A DNA stretch of 64,000 nucleotides from assembly GCF_000026365.1 (NCBI RefSeq), contig NC_012990.1:496001-560000 (forward strand), written 5' to 3'. Positions 57,122-64,000 of this stretch are shown one piece after another. The position numbers were made by a program, and so were the translations under genes. How positions within the stretch are numbered: position 1 is the stretch's first letter; each line of letters opens with the position of its first letter. The stretch is from Zygosaccharomyces rouxii. Its lineage: Eukaryota > Ascomycota > Saccharomycetes > Saccharomycetales > Saccharomycetaceae. The notes beneath the pieces are model-generated. The model saw only the letters and a list, made by a program, of their open reading frames with translations. It made no database searches and had not been told where the DNA came from.

Positions 57122-59185
57122 ATGGTTACTGCATTAATTTCCAAGGCCCTATCAGAAGTTCATCCAACCCTCCGAACCAATGGTATGGGTATTGGTAATA
57201 CTCACAGGAGAATTTCACTTGGGTTCTTACCGGTTAACAAGAAGAATCCATTGGTTCGCAAATATAGAAGGAGAAATGGTAGAGCAGATCAGAGAAGTTA
57301 TCAGTCCCTGGGAGAAGACTTTGGTAGTAGTGCTCGAGAACCTGATTTCTTTTTAAACGAGGCGATCGAAGAGGAAGACTATTTGAACGATACTGATGGC
57401 GGTGAACTAAGTAGAACAATTTCACTACCGTCAAGAGTTTCAGAGACTCCTGATGTTTCACAATTAGATAATGATTGGATTTTACAAGAACACGAAAGAA
57501 GATACTCCTCAGCATACAACTCTGATCATGAAGAACAAGAAGAATTGGACATTATGGGGAGATATCCAGGCAGAGAATTGGACTACGATGAATTTATGCA
57601 AAGGTTGCAAGTTCAGAAACAAATGTACGAAAATGAACGTGCAAACTTTGGTATGAAGCCTAGGAGGCCGTCATTCATATCTGTCACCAGTAGAGGCACA
57701 GTACCGATAGTCTACGAGGAATACGATGAAAATGCTCCAACTGAACGTTTTACAAATGTTACTTTCCAATCTGAATCCAAGGTTATTGCATCCTATTCCT
57801 TCCCACTAATTTTTACTTTCTTATTAGAACAAATGTTCCCAATGGTTTGTTCATTGACAGTAGGTCATTTGGGTAGTAACGAGCTAGCGGCTGTTTCTTT
57901 GGCATCTATGACATCCAATATTACTTTAGCTATTTTTGAAGGTATAGCTACCAGTTTAGATACTCTTTGCCCACAGGCTTATGGATCGGGAAGATTTTAC
58001 AGCGTGGGTATTCATTTACAAAGGTGTATTGCATTTTCGCATGTGGTATTCATTCCGTTTGCCATTTTTTGGTTTTACTCTGAGCCTATCCTCTCCTTAG
58101 TGGTTCCTGAGAAAGAATTAGTTGCCCTAACGGCTAAATTTTTAAAAGTTCTCATCTTAGGAGCACCGCCATACATTTTCTTTGAAAACTTGAAGAGGTT
58201 TCTACAGGCTCAAGGTATATTTGATGCTGGAATTTACATTCTCAGTATATGTGCACCTTTGAACGTCTTGGTGAGTTATACTTTGGTGTGGAATCGTTAC
58301 ATTGGCGTCGGGTTCATCGGTGCCGCCATAGCTGTGGTGATAAATTTTTGGATGATGTTTATTATGCTACTTCTGTACACAATGTTTATCCAGGGTAAAA
58401 AATGTTGGGGAGGATTCACTAGAAAGGCATTTACACATTGGGGGGATTTGGCTCGTTTAGCCATTTCCGGTATTATCATGTTAGAGGCAGAAGAATTGTC
58501 TTATGAACTTTTAACACTTTTCAGTGCATATTTTGGAACCAAGTACTTAGCTGCCCAATCTGCTGTCTCTACTACAGCGGCATTGTTATACATGGTACCA
58601 TTTGCAGTGGGTATCTCTACATCTACTAGAATTGCTAATTTCATTGGTGCCAAAAATCAGGTTGCAGCTGATATTGCATCTCGAGTGGGGCTAACATTTT
58701 CATTTGCCGCGGGACTCTCCAACTGTTGTTTCTTGGTATTCGGACGTCATATCGTTGCTAGAATTTTCTCCAGAGATGAAACTGTTTTAAATTTGATGAG
58801 TTCGTTGCTACCACTAGTGGGGATTGTTCAAAATTTCGATTCATTGAATGCAGTGGCCGGTGCATGCCTAAGAGGTCAAGGTATGCAAGCTCTCGGTAGT
58901 ATTGTAAACCTTGTGGTTTACTACATAATTGCAATCCCATTAGGAATGTTTCTAAGTTACTTCTTAGACTGGAAACTCTATGGTCTCTGGGTGGGTATCG
59001 GTATTGGAATGCTACTCATCGGGCTAATAGAATCATATTATGTACTGTTCCCGGACTGGGACAGTATTATGACGTACGCCGAGATGCTTAAAGAGACAGA
59101 AGAGGATGACGAATCTGATGATGATAGTGATTACAGGGATTCTGACGAAGAACCAGATGAGACTTCACCATTATTAAGACTTTAG
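57122..59185 (+). CDS. MATE-family transporter, YDR338C orthologue
   Basis: 687 aa (S. cerevisiae YDR338C 695). The N-terminal 215 residues are hydrophilic, with acidic and Arg-rich patches. Twelve membrane segments follow (about 225-655) with MATE signatures: ASYSFPLIFTFLLEQMFPMVCSLTVGHLG, LDTLCPQAYGSG, LKRFLQAQG, and in the second half GISTSTRIANFIGAKN and GACLRGQGMQALG. The C-terminus is very acidic (EEDDESDDDSDYRDSDEEP). MATE carriers export organic cations or drugs in exchange for protons or Na+; the yeast member has no settled substrate. Position between FCF1/YNG2 and MRPS28 matches YDR338C. Confidence 0.93.
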   Translation: MVTALISKALSEVHPTLRTNGMGIGNTHRRISLGFLPVNKKNPLVRKYRRRNGRADQRSYQSLGEDFGSSAREPDFFLNEAIEEEDYLNDTDGGELSRTISLPSRVSETPDVSQLDNDWILQEHERRYSSAYNSDHEEQEELDIMGRYPGRELDYDEFMQRLQVQKQMYENERANFGMKPRRPSFISVTSRGTVPIVYEEYDENAPTERFTNVTFQSESKVIASYSFPLIFTFLLEQMFPMVCSLTVGHLGSNELAAVSLASMTSNITLAIFEGIATSLDTLCPQAYGSGRFYSVGIHLQRCIAFSHVVFIPFAIFWFYSEPILSLVVPEKELVALTAKFLKVLILGAPPYIFFENLKRFLQAQGIFDAGIYILSICAPLNVLVSYTLVWNRYIGVGFIGAAIAVVINFWMMFIMLLLYTMFIQGKKCWGGFTRKAFTHWGDLARLAISGIIMLEAEELSYELLTLFSAYFGTKYLAAQSAVSTTAALLYMVPFAVGISTSTRIANFIGAKNQVAADIASRVGLTFSFAAGLSNCCFLVFGRHIVARIFSRDETVLNLMSSLLPLVGIVQNFDSLNAVAGACLRGQGMQALGSIVNLVVYYIIAIPLGMFLSYFLDWKLYGLWVGIGIGMLLIGLIESYYVLFPDWDSIMTYAEMLKETEEDDESDDDSDYRDSDEEPDETSPLLRL

Positions 59186-59382
59186 TTAGGGAGTACATCC
59201 CATGATCATGTGATAGTTGTGGCGGAATCATTTTTCCGTATGTTGATGATAAATTTGACAAAAAGGATGAGATGAGCAAAGGATAAGGATCAACTTAAAT
59301 TGAGGGATTGAAGAGCTACTCAAGATTAGTTTTTGTTGTCACAAATTTGAACTCAGTAGTTTTGATACTGCAACGACCCAAT

Positions 59383-60831
59383 ATGCGTTCGCTAATGGGT
59401 TTAATCAAACCAAACCTAGTGCTCCTAAGGGCCAAGAGATTTAATAGTAGCGGGAGTACTAATCCTGCTATGATGTTCCCATGTTTGGATAAAATGGAGC
59501 GAGTTTCTGAGGAGTTGAGGACTACAACCGTTGGTACACAGGGACAAAATGAACCGGTTTACGGTAAAGTTAAATCTGGATTTGAAATCTTCAAATCTAA
59601 TAGACCCTTTTACACTGATTATGGTGGTGTTTTGCCTAATTTTCAAATTGCATATGAAACTTGGGGGACATTGAATGAAGATAAATCTAATGCAATCTTA
59701 ATACATACAGGACTTAGTGCATCTTCTCATGCACACTCTACAAATTTAAATCAACAGCCAGGGTGGTGGGAAAAATTTATTGGACCTGGTAATGTTTGTC
59801 TGGATACAAACAAATGGTTTTTGATCTGTACTAACGTTCTTGGTGGATGTTATGGATCAACTGGGCCTTCTTCACCTGATCCTGCTGATGGATTACCATA
59901 CGCTACCCGTTTCCCCATGCTAAGTGTTCATGATATGGTACGTGCCCAAAAGAGACTGATTAATGAACATTTTGGCATTGAAAAACTGTATGCCTCGTTA
60001 GGTAGCTCTATGGGGGGTATGCAATCATTGTCATATGCACAACAATTCCCAAGTGAAGTCAATAAAGTGATAAGCGTGAGTGCTTGTGCGAGATCTCATC
60101 CCTCTAGTATAGCAATGAGACATGCTCAAAGGCAAGTTTTAATGGGAGATCCTAATTGGAATAGGGGATTTTACTATCCAACCGCTGCCGAACCGAATAA
60201 GATTCCACCTCATGTAGGGATGAAATTGGCTCGTGAGATTGCCACTGTCACTTATAGATCGGGACCTGAATGGGAATCCAGATTTGGTACCGAACGACTA
60301 GATGATGAAAGATCACCAGTTCTGTGTCCTGATTTCTTAATCGAAACTTATCTGGACCACCAAGGTGAGAAATTCTCATTGGAATATGATGCCAATTCAT
60401 TTTTATACATTTCCAAGACGATGGATCTTTTTGATTTGTCATTATCTCATAAAGAGAGAAGTATTCGTAGGAGGGCCAGAGCTAAGGAATTGTACGAGAG
60501 TGGTACATTGAATGAAGCACAAGATCCATTACTTGATAGAACTTCAGATAAGAAGAGACATAGAACTAGTACTGTCGAACAATCCTATCAAGATTTGAAA
60601 CAAGGTTGTAAGCCACTGCTCGACAACGATGTACTTGTAGTTGGTGTTAAATCTGATGGGTTAATGCCATGTTGGCAACAAAGGGAAATTTATTCGTTGT
60701 TGGATGGCGATACTAACCCTAACGTAGCACATGTTGAATTACAAGAATCCGAATCGTACTTTGGTCATGATACTTTTCTACTTGATTTAGAACATATTGG
60801 TCGTAGTATTGGCCAATTTTTATGTAAATAA
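59383..60831 (+). CDS. MetX-fold O-acetyltransferase, probably mitochondrial serine O-acetyltransferase (CysA/Cys2 type)
   Basis: 482 aa from ATG 59383. The first 25 residues ([20 protein letters not shown]...) look like a mitochondrial presequence. It is an alpha/beta-hydrolase of the homoserine O-acetyltransferase superfamily: substrate loop [35 protein letters not shown], nucleophile elbow GSSMGG with Ser209, Asp425 in VKSDGLMP and His462 in YFGHDTF. It is not S. cerevisiae Met2 by sequence or location. It resembles the fungal enzymes A. nidulans CysA and S. pombe Cys2, which acetylate serine for cysteine synthesis, a gene missing from S. cerevisiae. Homoserine as substrate cannot be excluded. 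It interrupts the YDR338C-YDR337W neighbours. Confidence 0.82.
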   Translation: MRSLMGLIKPNLVLLRAKRFNSSGSTNPAMMFPCLDKMERVSEELRTTTVGTQGQNEPVYGKVKSGFEIFKSNRPFYTDYGGVLPNFQIAYETWGTLNEDKSNAILIHTGLSASSHAHSTNLNQQPGWWEKFIGPGNVCLDTNKWFLICTNVLGGCYGSTGPSSPDPADGLPYATRFPMLSVHDMVRAQKRLINEHFGIEKLYASLGSSMGGMQSLSYAQQFPSEVNKVISVSACARSHPSSIAMRHAQRQVLMGDPNWNRGFYYPTAAEPNKIPPHVGMKLAREIATVTYRSGPEWESRFGTERLDDERSPVLCPDFLIETYLDHQGEKFSLEYDANSFLYISKTMDLFDLSLSHKERSIRRRARAKELYESGTLNEAQDPLLDRTSDKKRHRTSTVEQSYQDLKQGCKPLLDNDVLVVGVKSDGLMPCWQQREIYSLLDGDTNPNVAHVELQESESYFGHDTFLLDLEHIGRSIGQFLCK

Positions 60832-60880
60832 GTAATGCATTAGACAGAGAAAGATATTTACAGGGATTTGAACTCTTTTC

Positions 60881-61750
60881 TTATATCGAAGGGCCAGCTA
60901 CTCTTCTCTGCTTCCTCAACTCTCTACGTTTTTGATCCGCAACCTTCTTTGAGTCCTTAATTAAAATCTTATCACCAAACATTTTGAAATCTTGCATGTA
61001 ACGTCTATCCATATTGAATTCTTGCATGACAACTGAATCTGTCAATCCTAATTTTTCCAGCGTCCAAAAGTATCTCTCTGGATTATCTCTCTTCAAGTAC
61101 CTCAAAATACTTTGTCTCTGTTGTACAAGCATTCTTAAGATTCTAATATTGGCATAATCCTTTTGATGGTCTTTGATGTGTTTGACTAGATTGTGTATAC
61201 GGATCGTCATGCAAGAAGCTTGTACTTCACTAGATCCGGTATCACCAGGGAACCTTTGGAACTCTTCTCTTGCCAATTTCAATGCCATTTTCAGTGAGTT
61301 TTTACTATCGGCGTTTCTCATACTTAGAATTCTTGATATAGCTTCTCTTCTTGCCTCTAGAGATTCCAAACTTTCAGGTTCCACTAGTTCTGAATTTAGA
61401 CTCGATAATTCCAAAGTTCTTCTCTTGGTAGATTCCAATGCACTCATCAATTTTTCCACTTCATTTTGTTGGTACCCATGAGAGAGTACACCAGGTTCTC
61501 TCAGTTCTGCTACTACTCTGTTGATAAAGGGGGTATCACGACGACCCAACACAGGATCAACGGCATCTACAGAACTTGATAATTCTGATTGACGTGCCAG
61601 ATTAGCCTGCTTTTTCCTCTGAGATTTTAAAAATTTAACGGCTTTAACACCTTGAGTTGGTCGACTACAACTAAACGACCTTGAAATCGACATAATGGGC
61701 CTAAAACTCTGCCTCAAGTCGTGTACCACAAAACCGCATGCTGCAAACAT
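60881..61750 (-). CDS. MRPS28: Mitochondrial ribosomal protein uS15m, Mrps28
   Basis: 289 aa (S. cerevisiae 286). Long N-terminal extension with presequence ([18 protein letters not shown]; a second Met at residue 20 is a possible start), then the S15 domain at about residues 160-245: [74 protein letters not shown] basic C-terminal tail ends [15 protein letters not shown]. Structural protein of the mitoribosomal small subunit. Position and strand match YDR337W. Confidence 0.95.
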   Translation of the reverse strand: MFAACGFVVHDLRQSFRPIMSISRSFSCSRPTQGVKAVKFLKSQRKKQANLARQSELSSSVDAVDPVLGRRDTPFINRVVAELREPGVLSHGYQQNEVEKLMSALESTKRRTLELSSLNSELVEPESLESLEARREAISRILSMRNADSKNSLKMALKLAREEFQRFPGDTGSSEVQASCMTIRIHNLVKHIKDHQKDYANIRILRMLVQQRQSILRYLKRDNPERYFWTLEKLGLTDSVVMQEFNMDRRYMQDFKMFGDKILIKDSKKVADQKRRELRKQRRVAGPSI

Positions 61751-62026
61751 GATAGCACCACTCCTACTCCTCGAATATGGCTTTAATCGATCAGTATAAT
61801 CGATTTTACGTATTCATTCATTAGTTTTTCAGATTTCTTCAATTTTTCAAATTCATGTTGAAAAATTTCACCACGTTAATGACGATTTTTCACCAATATT
61901 TGAAAAATTTTCAAAGAAGCGATGACATTGGCTTTAACTATGAAGTTTAAGAAGTACTGAATTGAAAGTTTAATAGGTTTAGAGTCATATTTAGAGCTCT
62001 ACACCGGTCTCAATTGAATCTAAGAT
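61751..62026. promoter_or_regulatory. Divergent promoter MRPS28 / GAR1
   Basis: 276 bp. It contains direct repeats of TTTTTCAAATTCATGTTGAAAAATTT character: AAAATTT/TTGAAAAATTT motifs recur three times at 61845-61915. No gene. Confidence 0.4.
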
Positions 62027-62638
62027 ATGAGTTTTAGGGGTAACCTAAGAGGAGGCCGTGGAGGTATGCGTGGAGGCCGTGGTAACGGACGTCCTAACGG
62101 TCGTTTTGTTCCACAAGGTCCTCCTGACACTGTGCTAGAAATGGGACAATTTATGCATCCTTGTGAAGGTGATATTGTTTGCAAGTCGATCAATACCAAA
62201 ATTCCCTACTTTAATGCGCCCATGTATTTGGAGAACAAGACTCAAGTCGGTAAAGTCGATGAAATTTTGGGTCCATTAAACGAAGTGTACTTCACCATTA
62301 AATGTACTGAAGGTGTGCACGCAACCAGTTTCAAAGATGGTGATAAATTTTACATTGGTTCTGATAAACTTTTACCCATCGAAAGATTTTTACCAAAGCC
62401 TAAGGTTGCAGGACCACCAAAGCCAAGGAAGAAGAAAGCTCCAATGAGAGGTGGTCCTTCATTCGGCCGTGGTGGCTCTTCATTCGGCCGTGGTGGCTCT
62501 TCATTCGGCCGTGGTGGTCCCTCAGGCGGTCGCGGTGGATTCGGAGCTAGAGGCTCTTCTCGTGGTGGTTTTAGAGGTGGTGGTCGCGGTGCTAGCCGTG
62601 GCGGTTTTGGCAGAGGTCGTGGTGGTAAAAGATTTTAG
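62027..62638 (+). CDS. GAR1: H/ACA snoRNP protein Gar1
   Basis: 203 aa (S. cerevisiae 205). A short N-terminal Gly/Arg-rich (GAR) domain, the conserved core (about residues 38-125: [48 protein letters not shown]), then a long C-terminal GAR domain with repeats of SSFGRGG. At DNA level, a 21-bp unit is repeated about three times at 62457-62519. Gar1 binds Cbf5 in H/ACA particles that pseudouridylate rRNA and process pre-rRNA in the nucleolus. Position matches YHR089C, nested among YDR33x genes. Confidence 0.96.
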   Translation: MSFRGNLRGGRGGMRGGRGNGRPNGRFVPQGPPDTVLEMGQFMHPCEGDIVCKSINTKIPYFNAPMYLENKTQVGKVDEILGPLNEVYFTIKCTEGVHATSFKDGDKFYIGSDKLLPIERFLPKPKVAGPPKPRKKKAPMRGGPSFGRGGSSFGRGGSSFGRGGPSGGRGGFGARGSSRGGFRGGGRGASRGGFGRGRGGKRF

Positions 62639-62673
62639 ATAAGTGTACAATATTATAAAATAATTATAAGATA

Positions 62674-63645
62674 TTATTTTCTTTGACGAGAAGGTTTAGT
62701 GCCAATCTGCAGTCCACAGCTTTGAAATATCAAGCGTCGTAGTAGATCCACGCCGTATCTCTTGGGGCAAGTTTTCGATATTAATGAATTGGTAAAAATG
62801 ATACCTGGTAGTCCTGGTAATTCATGGAGATTCATGTTTTGAAATCCCTTCAAATCTTTAACTTTGTCCATCTTGGTAAACACAATCTCAAATGGTTTGC
62901 CTATTGAGCTTAAGAATTCAACTATTTGTAAATCCATGTCATTGAACCCTTGCTCACCAGAAATGAGTAAAAAGCATCTTGCCAGTTGCTGTCTTTGACT
63001 AACGTATTCCATGGTTAAGTTGCCTTGTTCCGCACTACTGTTATACCCATAGCCAGGGGTATCAACGATTCTAAATTTATTACCAATGTTAAATGAATTC
63101 AAAGTTTTAGTAAATCCTGCTCTTTTGGAAGCCCTTGCATACTCACCTAATGAAGTTTGCTTTAAATCGGTTGTTAAACTATTCAATAGTGTGGATTTAC
63201 CTGCATTGGATTTCCCCAGGAACGCAACTTCTGGTAACCCATTGACAAGCTCAAATGGTACATAAGTCTTACCTTGGAATTTTTTGCCATTAGATTCGTT
63301 AGAAACCTTTTCCTTAAGCCTCTCACCAGGAACATCGATGAAATGGGCGGCACTCCACTCATATCTTACATCTGAAGAATTGAAGAAATGGTTTACTGAA
63401 TTAATTTCTGTAGCACTAGGCTCTGAAAATAAACTACTGTATTTTTGATTTAGGGTATACCAAGCCGGTGGATTTGAATCTCTGGCAGGTTTCTTTGTCT
63501 TAGCGACCTGACGTTGCTTTCTTCCCCCATCACTCTTGAACGGTTGTTGCACTTTTGTATTTAAAACAATCTTTCCTATGTCAGCAGCTCTGTTAGTTAA
63601 ACTGCTTGTAGTTGAAAACCATCTTTTGGTCCATAGGCTCATCAT
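62674..63645 (-). CDS. MRX8: Mitochondrial EngB-type GTPase Mrx8
   Basis: 323 aa (S. cerevisiae YDR336W 314). Presequence MMSLWTKRWFSTTSSLTNRA. TRAFAC GTPase of the EngB/YihA family: G1 GKSNAGKST, G3 DTPGYG, G4 TKMDKVKD. The bacterial relatives assist large-subunit ribosome assembly, and Mrx8 is associated with the mitochondrial gene-expression machinery (MIOREX). It is tail-to-tail with GAR1 (35-bp gap) and downstream of MSN5, matching YDR335W-YDR336W. Confidence 0.92.
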   Translation of the reverse strand: MMSLWTKRWFSTTSSLTNRAADIGKIVLNTKVQQPFKSDGGRKQRQVAKTKKPARDSNPPAWYTLNQKYSSLFSEPSATEINSVNHFFNSSDVRYEWSAAHFIDVPGERLKEKVSNESNGKKFQGKTYVPFELVNGLPEVAFLGKSNAGKSTLLNSLTTDLKQTSLGEYARASKRAGFTKTLNSFNIGNKFRIVDTPGYGYNSSAEQGNLTMEYVSQRQQLARCFLLISGEQGFNDMDLQIVEFLSSIGKPFEIVFTKMDKVKDLKGFQNMNLHELPGLPGIIFTNSLISKTCPKRYGVDLLRRLIFQSCGLQIGTKPSRQRK

Positions 63646-63933
63646 TCAACGGCCTTCCGCTTTGATAATTATCATCTTTATATTTATACAAGTTAACCTA
63701 TATTGAAGAGATGTAAGAAGTCCGGTACAATTTGATGAAATATTCGTTGAAGAGAAAGTGACAAAATAAAGAATACCTACAAAGAAGGACAAATCTCTGA
63801 ATTTTTAATCGAGAAAAATGAATAGAAGACTTCAATGCTTCGAAAGTGATATAATATTAACCTTTTTATTCTAGTTTAATTCAAATTAAGTTTGTTCTTT
63901 TTTTCCTTTTTTTTTTTTTTTAGCTCTGCTTAT
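63646..63933. other. MRX8 promoter and MSN5 3' region
   Basis: 288 bp with T-tracts (63897-63921), which on the minus strand are the A-rich 3' region of the leftward gene ending at 63934. No other gene is seen. Confidence 0.35.
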
Positions 63934-64000
63934 TCATGATGAACCAAACAAGTTACCAAATGCTGCATCTTCAGTATTTGGATCATCAAGGATATCTCCA
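63934..64000 (-). CDS. MSN5: Karyopherin Msn5, C-terminal end only (partial)
   Basis: Minus-strand frame open to the window edge, with TGA at 63936-63934. The visible tail is GDILDDPNTEDAAFGNLFGSS, an acidic end typical of a folded protein with a disordered C-terminus. The assignment to the nuclear export receptor Msn5 comes from synteny: YDR335W precedes YDR336W on the same strand in S. cerevisiae. The tail alone is too short to prove it. Confidence 0.55.
   Translation of the reverse strand, partial: GDILDDPNTEDAAFGNLFGSS

Noticed and set aside
56881..57198. 105-codon plus-strand ORF before the MATE gene
   Set aside because: Overlaps the MATE coding start in another frame and is basic low-complexity sequence.

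Overview
This window is nuclear DNA from a budding yeast of the family Saccharomycetaceae. Genes are dense and almost all are orthologues of Saccharomyces cerevisiae genes. The rare introns carry GTATGT donors and TACTAAC branch points, and promoters contain TATA boxes and poly(dA:dT) tracts. From about 6.2 kb to the right end, genes known in S. cerevisiae from two separate places (chromosome IV, YDR353-YDR335, and chromosome VIII, YHR107-YHR089) are interleaved here in a single order with conserved strands. Pairs that are duplicated in S. cerevisiae (TRR1/TRR2, SBE2/SBE22, PAL1/PAL2, HXT3/HXT5, cytosolic/mitochondrial ArgRS) occur once. The species therefore split off before the whole-genome duplication. 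A Zygosaccharomyces or Torulaspora relative is my best guess, but the species cannot be fixed from the sequence alone.

Layout. 1-5.1 kb: end of SKY1, an unrecognised 53-codon ORF, GAS3, SCJ1 and CAF20 (S. cerevisiae XIII/XV material). 5.1-6.2 kb: a divergent intergenic region that is also the junction between two ancestral blocks. 6.2-15 kb: CDC12, a single thioredoxin reductase gene, YPT35, GRE3, YPQ2, SBE2. 15-17 kb: mostly non-coding, with an orphan ORF and tRNA-Glu(CTC). 17-24.4 kb: KIC1, ATP22, spliced BIG1, GEP4. 24.5-35.7 kb: TRA1. 35.7-46.9 kb: tRNA-Met, YPS7, SFB3, spliced PAL1, MRP1. 47-54.5 kb: a metallothionein, SVF1, a hexose transporter, a single ArgRS gene. 54.6-64 kb: intron-bearing tRNA-Ser(GCT), FCF1, YNG2, a MATE transporter (YDR338C type), a mitochondrial MetX-family O-acetyltransferase missing from S. 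cerevisiae, MRPS28, GAR1, MRX8 and the last codons of MSN5.

This is mostly ordinary housekeeping DNA and I see no operon-like novel system. The best leads are: (i) two genes, thioredoxin reductase and ArgRS, that each carry an upstream in-frame mitochondrial presequence start and an internal cytosolic start, with a TATA box directly in front of the first ATG; (ii) genes that interrupt an otherwise perfect synteny (the 53-codon ORF, the 15.5 kb ORF, the metallothionein, the O-acetyltransferase); (iii) a YPS7 protease with altered catalytic motifs and a Gly-His repeat; (iv) a BIG1 intron that appears to use an AAG acceptor; and (v) several dyad or phased promoter motifs.
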